A stretch of DNA of 64,000 nt from Methylocucumis oryzae. GTDB lineage: Bacteria > Pseudomonadota > Gammaproteobacteria > Methylococcales > Methylomonadaceae. Positions 50,699-62,084 of this stretch are shown here, piece by piece. The notes beneath the pieces were generated by a model, which worked only from the letters and a program-made list of their open reading frames with translations, did not search any database and was not told the DNA's origin. Position 1 is the stretch's first letter. The number at the start of each line of letters is the position of its first letter. Where the stretch lies: assembly GCF_000963695.1 (NCBI RefSeq), contig NZ_LAJX01000029.1, positions 1 through 64,000 on the forward strand, in the 5' to 3' direction. A program made the translations under genes and the position numbers.

Positions 50699-52606
50699 AT
50701 GCCAGTAATTACCTTGCCGGATGGCTCTCAGCGCGTTTTTGACCAAGCAGTTTCTATTATGGATATCGCTAAATCCATTGGTACGGGCTTGGCTAAAGCT
50801 ACGCTAGCCGGAAAAGTCAATGGTCAATTGCTAGATGCCAGCACAATAATCGAGCATGACGCAACGATAGAAATCATTACAGCAAAAAGCAACGAAGGCA
50901 TAGACGTTATTCGCCACTCTTGTGCACATTTATTAGCACAAGCAGTAAAGCAATTATTCCCAGAAGCGCAAGTCACTATTGGCCCAGTGGTCGAAAATGG
51001 CTTTTATTATGATTTTTCTTATCATAAATCCTTTAGCCCGGATGATTTAATCGCGATTGAAAACACTATGCAACAACTGGCTGAGCAAGACTTGCCTGTC
51101 ATACGCTCAGTAATGTCCAGAAACGATGCGGTCAGCTTTTTCAAAGCCCAAGGCGAACTTTACAAAGCCGAAATTATCGCCTCTATTCCTGAAGACCAAG
51201 AAATATCGCTATACCAACAAGGCAACTTTATTGACTTATGCCGCGGCCCACATGTGCCTAGTACTGGCAAATTAACAGCCTTTAAAATCATGAAAATTGC
51301 TGGCGCATACTGGCGCGGCAATTCAGATAACGAAATGTTACAGCGTATTTACGGTACTGCTTGGGCTGATAAAAAGGAGTTACAAGCCTATTTGCATAGA
51401 TTAGAAGAGGCAGAAAAGCGCGATCATCGTAAGCTAGCTAAAACACTGGATTTATTTCATACCCAAGAAGAAGCACCTGGCATGGTGTTTTGGCATGAAA
51501 AAGGCTGGATTATTTATCAGCAAATCGAACAATATATTCGGCAAAAATTACGTCAAAATGGCTATGCCGAAGTAAAAACACCGCAAGTGGTTGATCGTAG
51601 TTTATGGGAGAAATCGGGACATTGGGACAAATTTGGCTCAATGATTTTCACCACCCATTCCGAACATAAAGATTATGCTATTAAGCCAATGAACTGCCCT
51701 TGCCATGTGCAGATTTACAACCAAGGGATTAAAAGCTACCGCGATTTACCTATACGCTTAGCAGAATTCGGCTCTTGCCATAGAAATGAACCGTCTGGCA
51801 CGTTACATGGCTTAATGCGTGTTAGAAATTTTGTGCAAGATGACGCACATATCTTTTGTACAGAAGATCAAATTCAACAAGAAGTCGCCAACTTTATTGA
51901 CATGCTCTATGCTGTTTATAAAGATTTCGGCTTTGAAGACGTCATTGTCAAATTATCAACCCGACCAGTTAACCGTGTCGGCGATGATGCGGTCTGGGAT
52001 AAAGCTGAAGCGGCATTAGAGTTAGCCCTGAATAACAAAGGGTTGGACTGGGAATTACAACCGGGTGAAGGCGCATTTTATGGCCCTAAAATCGAATTCT
52101 CTTTGAAAGACTGTATTGGTCGAGTCTGGCAATGCGGCACAATACAAGTGGATTTTTCTATGCCTAATCGCTTAGAAGCCACCTATATTGCAGAAGATGG
52201 CTCAAGACAAATTCCGGTTATGTTGCACAGAGCCATTTTAGGCTCTCTTGAGCGCTTCATCGGCATTTTAATAGAGGAATTTGCCGGAACATTTCCTTTA
52301 TGGCTGGCGCCTGTGCAAGTCGTTGTCTTAACCATTACCGACAAACAAACAGAGTATGCACGAGAAGTTTTGCTACACCTTGAAAAACAAGGTATTCGTG
52401 CAAAAATTGACTTGAGAAATGAAAAAATCGGATTTAAAATCCGCGAGCACTCAATGCAGCGCGTGCCTTATTTGGTAATTATTGGTGATAAAGAACTAGA
52501 ACAAAAAACCATTACCGCACGTACGCAAAAAGGTGACGACTTAGGTAGCCTTTCAATCGATGACTTTATCTTGCGCTTACGCACTGAGATTGAAAGCAAA
52601 AAATAA
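50699..52606 (+). CDS. thrS: Threonyl-tRNA synthetase
   Basis: 635 residues, usual length. The N-terminal TGS domain is followed by the editing-domain motif [10 protein letters not shown], the class II catalytic core (the zinc-site segment MNCPCHV, and [28 protein letters not shown]) and a C-terminal anticodon-binding domain ([12 protein letters not shown]). The ATG lies 30 bases after a terminator with no strong Shine-Dalgarno. No indel is visible. It is followed closely by infC. Confidence 0.97.
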   Translation: MPVITLPDGSQRVFDQAVSIMDIAKSIGTGLAKATLAGKVNGQLLDASTIIEHDATIEIITAKSNEGIDVIRHSCAHLLAQAVKQLFPEAQVTIGPVVENGFYYDFSYHKSFSPDDLIAIENTMQQLAEQDLPVIRSVMSRNDAVSFFKAQGELYKAEIIASIPEDQEISLYQQGNFIDLCRGPHVPSTGKLTAFKIMKIAGAYWRGNSDNEMLQRIYGTAWADKKELQAYLHRLEEAEKRDHRKLAKTLDLFHTQEEAPGMVFWHEKGWIIYQQIEQYIRQKLRQNGYAEVKTPQVVDRSLWEKSGHWDKFGSMIFTTHSEHKDYAIKPMNCPCHVQIYNQGIKSYRDLPIRLAEFGSCHRNEPSGTLHGLMRVRNFVQDDAHIFCTEDQIQQEVANFIDMLYAVYKDFGFEDVIVKLSTRPVNRVGDDAVWDKAEAALELALNNKGLDWELQPGEGAFYGPKIEFSLKDCIGRVWQCGTIQVDFSMPNRLEATYIAEDGSRQIPVMLHRAILGSLERFIGILIEEFAGTFPLWLAPVQVVVLTITDKQTEYAREVLLHLEKQGIRAKIDLRNEKIGFKIREHSMQRVPYLVIIGDKELEQKTITARTQKGDDLGSLSIDDFILRLRTEIESKK

Positions 52607-52615
52607 TTACAAGGT

Positions 52616-52631
52616 GGAGGATTAAGGTATC
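52616..52631 (+). promoter_or_regulatory. Shine-Dalgarno and rare AUC start of infC
   Basis: GGAGG at 52616-52620 stands eight bases before ATC 52629-52631. A stop codon (TAA) lies two codons upstream in frame, and no ATG, GTG or TTG is available before the conserved IF3 N-terminus. AUC therefore decides the start. Confidence 0.7.
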
Positions 52632-53156
52632 GCTGCTAAAAAAGATGAAACGCGCTTAAATGACGCCATTACCGCGCGCAGAATAAGAGTCATTGGACCT
52701 GAAGGTGACGCACTAGGGATTATGCCGCTGGATGAAGCCAAGAAAATTGCTTATGAGGCAGATTTGGATTTAGTAGAAATATCTCCTAATGCTGACCCTC
52801 CTGTTTGCAAAGTCATGAACTATGGCAAATACCAGTTTGAACAAAATAAAAAACTGGCTATTGCAAAGAAAAAGCAAAAGCAGATTCAAGTCAAAGAAAT
52901 CAAATTCAGACCGGGTACGGATGAAGGTGATTATCAAGTCAAGCTTAAGAGCTTAATCAAATTTCTTAATGACGGCGACAAAACGAAAATTACCGTAAGG
53001 TATCGCGGTCGTGAACTTGCGCATAGAGAAATTGGTATGGATCAGCTCAAGCGTATTGAAAAAGACTTAGAGGAAATCGCTGTTGTCGAGCAATTCCCGA
53101 AAATGGAAGGCCGACAAATGATTATGGTGATGGCACCTAAGAAGAAAAAACAATAA
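52629..53156 (+). CDS. infC: Translation initiation factor IF-3
   Basis: 175 residues when started at ATC 52629: (M)[26 protein letters not shown], then the IF3 body [24 protein letters not shown] and the C-terminal domain ending [10 protein letters not shown]. Starting at the first internal ATG (52722) would remove the conserved N-terminal domain. IF3 proofreads start codons, and a non-AUG start allows it to repress its own translation, as with the AUU start in E. coli. It binds the 30S subunit. Confidence 0.93.
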   Translation: MAAKKDETRLNDAITARRIRVIGPEGDALGIMPLDEAKKIAYEADLDLVEISPNADPPVCKVMNYGKYQFEQNKKLAIAKKKQKQIQVKEIKFRPGTDEGDYQVKLKSLIKFLNDGDKTKITVRYRGRELAHREIGMDQLKRIEKDLEEIAVVEQFPKMEGRQMIMVMAPKKKKQ

Positions 53157-53174
53157 GTTAAGCACAACGAACAC

Positions 53175-53283
53175 GATGTATTTTGACTGAATACATCAAT
53201 TAACAGCTGAAAAGCTGTAGCATCATAATGATGCAAAACTCTTCCGGGCCGTGCATTTTGCCTTGTTGAGTTTTTCCTCAAGG
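53175..53283 (+). promoter_or_regulatory. Structured leader upstream of rpmI, candidate L20 autoregulation site
   Basis: Successive hairpins: GATGTATT/AATACATC (53175-53197), ACAGCT-gaaa-AGCTGT (53203-53218), GCATCA-taa-TGATGC (53220-53234) and a TTGAG/CTCAA stem (53266-53281). In E. coli L20 represses rpmI-rplT translation by binding structured RNA in this same gap. That this leader does so is inference. Confidence 0.5.
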
Positions 53284-53311
53284 ACCTTTAATTATCTTTG
53301 GAGCAAAACAA

Positions 53312-53510
53312 ATGCCTAAAATAAAGACTAACCGTGGTGCCGCTAAGCGTTTCCGACGCACCGGCAATGGCGGTTTTAAATGCGGACAGTCGTTCCGTCG
53401 TCATATCTTGACTAAAAAAGTCGACTAAAAGAAAAAGACAGTTGCGTAGGCCAGCAGCTGTTCATCCATCAGATTTGCGTATGGCTTTACGCATGATGCC
53501 ATATAGTTAA
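53312..53510 (+). CDS. rpmI: 50S ribosomal protein L35, frameshift
   Basis: [20 protein letters not shown] begins a standard L35. The observed frame stops after 40 residues; removing one A in the run 53414-53419 gives 65 residues, with [10 protein letters not shown] and a C-terminus MALRMMPYS, the family length. TGGAG precedes the ATG. It lies between infC and rplT as usual. L35 is near-universal in bacteria, so the break is probably an error. Confidence 0.93.
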
Positions 53511-53519
53511 GGAGCCGTC

Positions 53520-53882
53520 ATGCCAAGAGTAAAACGCGGTGTTACAGCAAGAGCGAGACACAAAAAAATTCTTAAGCAAGCAAAAGGTTACTACGGTGCG
53601 CGCAGTCGCATTTATCGCGTTGCTAAACAAGCGGTTATTAAAGCCGGACAATATGCTTACCGTGACCGTAAACAGAAAAAACGCCAATTCCGCGCCTTAT
53701 GGATTGCTCGTATTAATGCTGCGGCACGCATGTACGATACATCTTACAGCCGCCTAATAAATGGCTTATCTAACGCAAACGTCAAAATAGACCGTAAAGT
53801 TCTGGCCGACATAGCTGTTAGAGACATAGCTGCATTTGGTGAAATTGCCGCTATTGCAAAAGCAAACCAAAGTCCATTATAG
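53520..53882 (+). CDS. rplT: 50S ribosomal protein L20
   Basis: 120 residues, [18 protein letters not shown], with the arginine-rich N-terminal extension that binds 23S rRNA early in assembly and the globular C-terminal part ([19 protein letters not shown]). AAGGAG precedes the ATG. In E. coli this protein represses rpmI-rplT. Confidence 0.97.
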   Translation: MPRVKRGVTARARHKKILKQAKGYYGARSRIYRVAKQAVIKAGQYAYRDRKQKKRQFRALWIARINAAARMYDTSYSRLINGLSNANVKIDRKVLADIAVRDIAAFGEIAAIAKANQSPL

Positions 53883-53890
53883 GCTTTACC

Positions 53891-53928
53891 ACTCCCTGGC
53901 TTGTTATAAGCCAGGGAGTTTATCTTTA
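53891..53928 (+). terminator. Intrinsic terminator after rplT
   Basis: A 12-bp perfect stem ACTCCCTGGCTT/AAGCCAGGGAGT with a 5-base loop, then TTTATCTTT. It separates the ribosomal-protein operon from pheST. Confidence 0.85.
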
Positions 53929-53956
53929 GTATTAGAGCCCATTGCTTTTAAACGTT

Positions 53957-54091
53957 GGTTACTAACTTAAGATGGGACAGGGCGTTTAGAGCGCAGGTGT
54001 CCGGCAGCAGGGATGCTGCCGTCAAGCCTACAGGGACGTATTTACGGCGTCCTGTGCTCTGAATGCCCTGTCCGGTCTTAACTGTGTAGCC
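53957..54091. repeat. MITE-like palindromic repeat, copy 3
   Basis: The most complete copy of the family also found at 1679-1800 and 40205-40316. Terminal inverted arms of about 40 bp (TTACTAACTTAAGATGGGAC on the left) and the internal GGCAGCAGGGATGCTGCC hairpin are present. It sits between the rplT terminator and pheS, where the pheST promoter would be expected. Confidence 0.85.
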
Positions 54092-54100
54092 TAAAGTTAA

Positions 54101-55157
<1,057 letters not shown>

Positions 55158-55173
55158 GCAGAGAACCAAAATT

Positions 55174-57550
55174 ATGCAAATCAGCGAAGCTTGGTTACGC
55201 GAATATGTAAATCCGCCCATTAGCACGCAAGAATTAGTTGCGCAACTGACCATGGCAGGTTTAGAAATCGATGCAACAACACCTGCTGCTGCCGTATTTA
55301 ATCACGTTGTCGTCGGCCAAGTACTTACAATAGAACAACATCCTGATGCTGACCGACTCAAAGTATGCCAAGTTGAAGTTGGCGCTGAACAGCCTTTGCA
55401 AATCGTTTGCGGTGCAACTAACGTCAGGCCAGGCTTGAAAATTCCAGCTGCACTTATTGGTGCAGAGCTACCTGGTGACTTTAAAATTAAACGCTCCAAG
55501 TTACGTGGCGTAGAGTCTATGGGCATGTTATGCTCGGCAAAAGAGCTCGGTTTAGCCCAAGACGCCCAAGGCTTGCTAGAACTACCCGAAACGGCGCCTG
55601 TAGGTATTGACATCAGAGAATACTTAGCGCTTAACGACACGCTTATCGAGCTTGATTTAACACCTAATCGCGCTGATTGTTTAAGCATGGAAGGTATTGC
55701 ACGCGAGCTAGCCGTATTAAACCGCATGGCTTGGACGCCTACACAGTTCACAGCACATACAGCAACACACACAGAGGTTATCGCTGTAGACGTTGAAACG
55801 CCTGCTGCTTGCCCTCGTTATTTAGGGCGCTTAATCAAAAATGTTAACGCTAAAGCTGAAACGCCAATGTGGATGCAAGAACGTCTGCGTCGCTCTGGCT
55901 TAAGAAGCTTAGGCCCATTAATTGATGTAACCAACTATGTGTTAATTGAATTAGGCCAGCCTTTACACGCTTTTGATGCTGATAAATTACATCAAGGCAT
56001 TTCTGTACGCAAAGCCCAGCCAGGCGAACAGCTTGCCTTATTAAATGGCCAAACTATTACTTTAGATAGTGACACCTTAGTCATCGCCGATCAACAGAAA
56101 CCATTAGCATTAGCGGGCATTATGGGCGGTAATGACAGCGCAGTGAGTGATGAAACGTGCACTGTATTTTTAGAATGCGCATTTTTTTACCCCACAAGAA
56201 ATTGCCGGGAAAGCACGGCGCTATGGTTTACACACAGATTCATCGCACCGCTTTGAGCGCGGCGTCGATCCAAGCTTACAAACTCGCGCTATCGAACGCG
56301 CCACCCAGCTAATCGTAGACATTGCTGGCGGTAGCGTAGGTTCGATAATCGAGCAAACCAGCGCAGCTCATTTGCCTGTACGTCCTACGATAAGTTTACG
56401 GAAAGCGCGTTTAGCCAAATTGCTAGGCGTTACCATTGACGATGCGTTAGTTGAAGACATTTTGCAACGTCTAGGCATGAAAGTAACAGCGAACGCAGGC
56501 AACTGGGACGTTACGGCGCCTGGCGCACGTTTTGATATTGCTATAGAAGCTGATTTAATTGAAGAAATTGCCCGAATTTACGGCTATAACCAATTACCAA
56601 AATCAGGCTCACTGATGCGTAGCGAATTACAATCCGCTACCGAATCAGTGTTAGAACTAAACCGGGTTGCCGACACCTTAGTTGACCGAGGCTATCAAGA
56701 AACGATTACCTATAGCTTTGTAGACGAGGCTATACAAAAAGCCATAGCCCCCGATGCTGAATTGATTCGCCTACAAAACCCAATATCTTCGGAACTGTCT
56801 ATTATGCGCACCAGTTTATGGTGCGGATTATTAAAAGCAGCACTGTATAACTTAAATAGACAGCAAAACCGAGTGCGCTTGTTTGAAACAGGTTTACGTT
56901 TTGTCAAAGAAAATAACGTAACATTACAACAAAAATCCATAGCGGGACTTATTACGGGCAACACCTATCCAGAACAATGGGGGCTATCCAGTAAACCAGC
57001 AGATTTTTACGATATAAAAGCCGATGTACAGGCTTTATTCGCGTTAACAGGTGTTAACGTAAATTATCTAGCGGACACACACCCCGCTTTACATCCAGGG
57101 CAAACCGCTAAAATAACGAGTGCAACAGGCGAAACCATAGGCTACGTCGGTATGCTGCACCCTGTTTTAGAGAAGCAACTCGGTTTTGATAATCGAGTCT
57201 TTTTATTTGAATTAGACCAAACTCTATTATTGAATAAAAAAATCCCTAAATTTAAACCGCTATCTAAATTTCCATCGGTGCGCAGAGACTTAGCGCTTAT
57301 CGTTAAAGAAACCATAAACGCAGAACAAATTGTTGCTTGTGTTCATGAAATCAATGAGCCTATATTACAAGACGTTGTAATATTTGACGTTTATAGAGGC
57401 AAAGGTGTCACAGAAGATTCAAAAAGTATAGCGTTAGGCTTGTTTTTACAAAATGACAACCAAACTCTGACGGATTCTGAAATTGATGCTATAGTAAATA
57501 GAGTGTTAGAAAATTTGACCAACAAAATTAGTGCAAAGCTGAGGGATTAA
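55174..57550 (+). CDS. pheT: Phenylalanyl-tRNA synthetase beta subunit, frameshift
   Basis: About 791 residues after removing one T in 56182-56188, which restores AFFTPQEIAGKARRYGLHTDSSHRFERG-type sequence (written here in two overlapping parts of the family motif). The N-terminal tRNA-binding domain (VVVGQVLTIEQHPDADRLKV), the B5 domain, the catalytic-like domain and the C-terminal FDX-ACB domain (FPSVRRDLALIV) are visible in order. It contains the editing site. It follows pheS by 16 bases. Confidence 0.95.
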
Positions 57551-57553
57551 TAA

Positions 57554-57859
57554 ATGGCGTTAACAAAAGCTGATTTTGCCGAAAGTTTGTTCGAGGAATT
57601 AGGACTAAACAAACGCGAAGCTAAAGAGATTATTGAATTTATTTTTGAAGAAATAAAAACCTCTTTAGAACAAGGCCAACAAGTTAAAATTTCAGGATTT
57701 GGTAAATTTGAGTTAAGAGACAAAAGCAGCCGTCCTGGGCGTAATCCAAAAACGGGCGAGGAAATACCCATTACCGCAAGACGCGTGGTTACGTTCAGAT
57801 CGGGCCAAAAACTAAAAGCGCGAGTAGAAGCTTATGCTGGAACCGAGCAACAACAATGA
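57554..57859 (+). CDS. ihfA: Integration host factor alpha subunit
   Basis: 101 residues, [18 protein letters not shown], with the DNA-bending beta-arm motif [12 protein letters not shown]. It starts three bases after the pheT stop and overlaps the next gene by 26 bp. IHF is a heterodimer with IhfB and can serve as a cofactor for tyrosine integrases, which may be relevant to the element in the nearby tRNA-Pro. Confidence 0.96.
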   Translation: MALTKADFAESLFEELGLNKREAKEIIEFIFEEIKTSLEQGQQVKISGFGKFELRDKSSRPGRNPKTGEEIPITARRVVTFRSGQKLKARVEAYAGTEQQQ

Positions 57860-58187
57860 GTTACCGGTAATACCTGAAAAACGTTACTTCACTATCGGTG
57901 AAGTCAGTGACTTATGCGGTGTAAAGCCGCATGTGTTACGATACTGGGAGCAAGAATTCGCTGAGCTTAGCCCAGTTAAAAGGCGGGGTAACCGTCGTTA
58001 TTACCAACGTCATGATGTTTTAATGATTCGTCAAATTCGATCATTATTATACGAACAAGGTTACACGATAGGTGGCGCAAGAGCTTATCTTGTACGTGAC
58101 GAAGGCGGAGAAGACTCAACTCGCGCAAAAGAACTCATACAACACATGATTAGCGAATTAGAAGATATTCTTAATTTGCTAAAATAG
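57834..58187 (+). CDS. MerR-family transcriptional regulator
   Basis: 117 residues. A MerR HTH ([25 protein letters not shown], spanning about residues 18-42) with the wing [13 protein letters not shown] is followed by a short coiled-coil dimerisation helix. It lacks an effector domain with cysteines. The conserved place after ihfA is seen in many gammaproteobacteria; its regulon is unknown. The start overlaps ihfA. Confidence 0.88.
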   Translation: MLEPSNNNELPVIPEKRYFTIGEVSDLCGVKPHVLRYWEQEFAELSPVKRRGNRRYYQRHDVLMIRQIRSLLYEQGYTIGGARAYLVRDEGGEDSTRAKELIQHMISELEDILNLLK

Positions 58188-58242
58188 TTATAATGCAATC
58201 CCTCAACGGATTTTAAATCCACATCAAAACCAATTCTTATAT

Positions 58243-58319
<77 letters not shown>

Positions 58320-58376
58320 ATTAAATCAATGACTTAGAAAATCATGTTTTTTGAAAAACCTCAAAATAGCGGTTTC

Positions 58377-58400
58377 GGGATAGCATCCGGGATAGCATTT
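58377..58400. promoter_or_regulatory. Tandem GGGATAGCAT repeats near attL (candidate integrase arm sites)
   Basis: Two copies of GGGATAGCAT separated by CC, followed by TT. The identical 24-bp arrangement occurs at 63463-63486 near attR, in the same orientation, and in both places AAATCAATGACTTAG precedes it. Confidence 0.6.
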
Positions 58401-58477
58401 GAAAGTTATTGCTGATTTTTAAGCGTTCCAAAACACCCGCACCCATTGCCGATATTCCAGGCACAAAAAAGCCGGTG

Positions 58478-58711
58478 TTACCCGGCCTTGTTTGCTCCAT
58501 ACCCCACCATCAAAAATATCAATTCATCATCGGTCATTTCGTCGATTGAACGCCCCGCTATGATTGCCTTGCACTGCTCATCTGTCCAAGGTGAAGGCAT
58601 AAGGTCTGGGTTGGCTATCAATGCCAATAATTCATCATCGGGCATCTTGTCGGGCATCTTAGGGATGCGATGACTGGTCTCCAGCTTGGCTAATCGGGTT
58701 TTTATGTTCAT
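58478..58711 (-). CDS. Small element-encoded protein, unknown
   Basis: 77 residues: MNIKTRLAKLETSHR, then an acidic Asp/Glu/Leu-rich part with two copies of a DDELL/DDELI-like motif. The start overlaps the upstream gene's stop as ATGA. It is the last gene of the element's leftward operon. No function recognised. Confidence 0.6.
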   Translation of the reverse strand: MNIKTRLAKLETSHRIPKMPDKMPDDELLALIANPDLMPSPWTDEQCKAIIAGRSIDEMTDDELIFLMVGYGANKAG

Positions 58712-58974
58712 TGGTTCGCCTCCAGGGCTTCAATTCTTTTTTCAAGGTCGCTACCTTCAATGACTTTGCCCACGGCCTGCAAGCACCAAGTCAGTTTGGT
58801 AGCGTCCTGAACATCTATGGTGCCGCTTCTGGCTTCACGGTACACCTTCGCCATTTCGCGCTTCACATCCTGCATGGTGTCCAGCTTGCAGCGGTATCGC
58901 TGGCCTTTCTGTGGGGGTAAGGTTTCGACCTCACCCGTTGCGCCATCTATCTCCACCGGGTATTTGTTGCTCAT
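58708..58974 (-). CDS. Small element-encoded protein, unknown
   Basis: 88 residues: a short N-terminal part (MSNKYPVEIDGATGEVE), then a helical region MQDVKREMAKVYREARSGTI ending in a coiled segment. It is coupled by ATGA to the downstream small gene. Similar small proteins occur in prophages and islands; no function is assigned. Confidence 0.6.
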   Translation of the reverse strand: MSNKYPVEIDGATGEVETLPPQKGQRYRCKLDTMQDVKREMAKVYREARSGTIDVQDATKLTWCLQAVGKVIEGSDLEKRIEALEANQ

Positions 58975-59061
58975 ATTGTCACCAAGGGTTTGGGATCTTT
59001 CATCTGTTCAAATCCTGCATGTTTCAGTAGTTTTTAACCAGTCTAAGTGGGGACAGGTTAC

Positions 59062-59156
59062 CGGACACCCGGACACTTCTATAGAAGTGTGTCCGTGTCC
59101 GTCCTGCTAATAACCCCGGACAACTTTTTAATTTGTCCGGTCTTGTCCGGTGTCCG
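59062..59156. promoter_or_regulatory. Iteron-like TGTCCG cluster, candidate replication origin
   Basis: Eight copies of TGTCCG or its complement lie within 95 bp (59062, 59070, 59090, 59096, 59117, 59134, 59144, 59151). They form two nested palindromes: CGGACACTTC around a TATA centre, and CCGGACAA/TTGTCCGG with an AT-rich loop. The cluster abuts the 3' end of the replication gene and has no coding potential. Origin function is inference. Confidence 0.55.
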
Positions 59157-59163
59157 TCCGCCC

Positions 59164-61241
59164 TCATTCGAAAATTCGCCAAACATAAGCGTCATATTCA
59201 ACAGTAAAGCCCTGATTCAATAACCTGTCACGGCATCGCTTGAACGCTTTACGCTTTGCACCATCGGTGTTGGCATCCACGACAATCGCCTTATAAGCCA
59301 GCTCGCGCCAATGCTCGATAGGAACAATCTTTTGATGCTTGCCGACAAAGGAATCGAATCCGCCAAACTTGGCTTTTATCTCCGCTGTCGGTTCTACCCA
59401 TGTGCCACAATAGCCTCACTAAGACTGGTTAAAATAGCATCATCACGCGCCGATAATTTGCGCTTTTTGGTATTGGTTTTGGCTTCTCCGCCATGCTCCA
59501 AATAAACGCTTGTCAGTGGTTCGCCATCATCGTCGCACCAATCCAAATCAATCGGCTTTAGATTGAATTGCAGTGGTTTGAAGGCTTCAAAGTCTTTAGC
59601 CTTATGACAGGTTAGGACAATCGCGCCGCCATCCTTGGTGGCGGAAAATTCGCCATCCATCGCCGCCCGTATGCTGGAACTGCCCCGGCTTCGGTCTTTT
59701 TGCCCATGCCCAGAATGATGAACAATCAAAGCCGCCGCCCCAAGCGGTTTAAGGTACAAGTCCACGTTATTAATAAACCGGCCTATGTCTTGGCTGCTGT
59801 TTTCATCGCCGTTCATGTTGCGGTGTAGGGTGTCGATAATCACTAGACCAGCATTCGGACAAGTGGCTTTGATGGTATCAGCTAACCAATTGATATTTTG
59901 AGCGTCCATAAAATCCGCCGGTCTTTTGCTGATAAACAGCCATTCGGGTACTGTCTGCTGATATTTGACTTCTAATGCCTTAAGCCTACGCGCCATGCCT
60001 GCGAAACCTTCACCGGCAATAATGACGACATCGGTTTTCTTAGTCCGGTAATCATTCCAATCCATACCAGCCGCCATGCAAAACGCCCAATCCAAAGCAA
60101 ACAGCGATTTTCCCGCGCCCGGTTCACCGAACAACAAATTAAGGCTTCCCTGTTCGATGATGCTTTCAAGTAGCCAGTTGATTTTAATCGGCGTTGCTGT
60201 CAATTCTGAGGCTTTTATCAGTGGGAACAATGGCTTTGCCTGCCTTGGGTCGCTTTCGTTTTGTGGCGTGTTTTTGGCATGTTCCTGCATATAAAGCCGC
60301 TGGTTTTGCTTCGTGATTTCAGAATTCCAGTTAATCGCCTTGGAATAGTCGCCGTCGCACTCCAGCAAGCGCATACAGTCAAAGGCATCATGGGCAAATC
60401 CATCGTTCAGCACATCGCCGCCATGACTATAAACCCGCTCCACGCCGCCCGCACAATTTCGCATAATTACCGCGCCGGGTGCTTTAGATGAACTGCCGGC
60501 CTGATAAACCTATCCTTCCCGGTGGGCTTGTAACCATTGCGCATAAGTACATCCGACACACAACAAGACTGGTTAAACTCTTGGATAGGGTTACGCCAGT
60601 TCGGTAACTGTTCGCCTTGCTGCGGTGTGTGTGGTGCAATTTTGTGCGGTTCAGGTATGCCTAATGCAGAATCAAGGCAAGGCTTCCAGTCGTCCCAGTG
60701 TTGCAGCATATCCAGTAAAACCGCTGGCGCTTCGGGAATCGCGGCAGGATTACCAATTAACTGATATGCGCCGCCGTCTGGATGCTTGCCAATATCACAT
60801 CTTGCAATTGCCACAACGTAATTCAAAGATAACAGCGCTGTTGTGTTTGAGTTGCCGCAAGCCTGCCCCCTCAAAGTCTTGAGGCAGTCTAAAAAGCAAT
60901 TTGCCATGGTTCGGCTTTGGGCTTTTGACTTCAGCCCGCTGTTCGCTTTCTAGCCAGTCTAAAAGCTGTAAGTCAGTTACTTCTTCAAAGACACGCCGCG
61001 CCACTTCCACATTATCAAGGTCAAGTGCAATTGTGTTTGATGCACCATGATAAAGCCCAAAATTAAAGCCTTCACAGCTGATAAAATCCGCCGCGTTGTT
61101 GCTGTAGCCGTTTGGGTTTTCGTTGCTTCTTGGCTGATTCCAGCCTTTGCGAGCTGGATTTTTTGAGGGCTTGCCGTTATTGTCGGGTATAGGAACTAAC
61201 GACAACCCCGCCGCGCATAATGCTGTAAGCTGTTGTTCCAT
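59164..61241 (-). CDS. PrimPol-RepA-type replication protein (primase-polymerase plus helicase), several frameshifts
   Basis: The start ATG 61241 has GGAGGG seven bases upstream. The N-terminal domain resembles the bifunctional primase/polymerase family (GLSLVPIPDNNGKPSKNPA, ALDLDNVE, HPDGGAY). A middle region follows, then a RecA-like ATPase with Walker A GEPGAGKS, VVIIAGEGFAG and the RepA-like VIIDTLHRNMNGDENS and LIVHHSGHG. Indels at about 60795-60815, 60494-60500 and 59397-59399 split it; the last correction adds a C-terminal domain ending YVWRIFE. Restored length is about 690 residues. It probably initiates replication of the excised element at the adjacent iterons. Confidence 0.75.
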
Positions 61242-61243
61242 TT

Positions 61244-61537
61244 TTAGCCCTCCAACAAAAGAACATAGCACGCCACTCGGTGCTTACCTTTGCCAGTATC
61301 ATCGGTCGACCAATGGGTTACGATGTTATGGCCTTGCTCCCTTAATTCCTGAACACGCGCCGCTGGGTGCATTATGTCCAATTCTTGCCGCGCTTGTAGA
61401 GTTGTAAGTGGCGCATGGTTGAGCCAGTCAAGTATTTTGTGGCGTTGTGAATTGGTGTCGCTGGGGGTAAAATGGCATTGCTGTTTCCCGCCTGATCTGC
61501 TGCCCGGTTCCCGCCGGGCGGTGCCTAATCTGCCCAT
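61244..61537 (-). CDS. Helix-turn-helix protein
   Basis: 97 residues. A winged-helix-like core runs from RHKILDWLNHAPLTTLQ to VQELREQGHNIVTHW, with a final strand KHRVACYVLL. Such proteins are common in phage satellites and islands. GGGGG stands upstream of the ATG, beside the alpA stop. It probably binds DNA. Confidence 0.65.
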   Translation of the reverse strand: MGRLGTARREPGSRSGGKQQCHFTPSDTNSQRHKILDWLNHAPLTTLQARQELDIMHPAARVQELREQGHNIVTHWSTDDTGKGKHRVACYVLLLEG

Positions 61538-61539
61538 GA

Positions 61540-61746
61540 TTAAGCCCCCATTTCTTCATGACGCGCCGACGCTTTATCAGCAAGCCATTGGTCAACTTCA
61601 GACTCAAGAAAGCCCATTGTGCGCGGTGATAATTGTATTTGTTTTGGGAATTTGCCCGCTTTTAGAAGGCTGTAGATTGTGGAACGGCTAAGGCCGGTCT
61701 TTTGGATTGTTACGGGTAAGCGGATTATTTTGTTTGATTTCGACAT
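61540..61746 (-). CDS. alpA: AlpA-family DNA-binding regulator
   Basis: 68 residues with an excisionase/AlpA-type HTH (TGLSRSTIYSLLKAGKFPKQIQL) and SEVDQWLADKASAR; no longer stretch is needed to place it. AlpA proteins regulate or assist integrase of P4-like islands. It is first in the leftward operon after the integrase. Confidence 0.85.
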   Translation of the reverse strand: MSKSNKIIRLPVTIQKTGLSRSTIYSLLKAGKFPKQIQLSPRTMGFLESEVDQWLADKASARHEEMGA

Positions 61747-62084
61747 GACGTAGGACTCGTTAAAAGCTTTCGTGCCGTCGAATTTTGAACAAGCGGCAAC
61801 GAAAGCAGATTAATAAAAATCGCTCTTTGTTGTCGCCATCACGTCAGTTTGAGCCCCGATTTAATGCGAGGTCGCGTGATTATTTGTCGGTGTCTTTGTT
61901 TCCGTGCTGAGCCTGTATTAACCTTGCGAGAGGGTAGACCAGTTTAAAACTGCTATCGTCGAAGGGGTTCGGGTCTTTGCTAGCTACTGTTGAAAAGTCT
62001 AGCACCGTTTTTTTATATGCGCAACCATTTTACAACATCTTGTGTCAAGTTTTTTTTAAAACGCTGCATTTAGTGCCTGGCATA
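61747..62084. other. 338-bp gap between alpA and integrase
   Basis: No gene is visible. It should hold the alpA operon promoter on the minus strand; a TTGACA at about 62050 reads leftward but lacks a well-spaced -10. Confidence 0.4.

Noticed and set aside
55302-55772. Long open frame (156 codons) on the minus strand inside pheT
   Set aside because: It lies wholly within a well-conserved coding region, has no ribosome-binding site and its composition mirrors pheT codon bias; it is a shadow frame.
62000-62060. Consensus promoter for alpA
   Set aside because: A TTGACA on the minus strand lacks a -10 hexamer at acceptable spacing, so it is not listed as a promoter.
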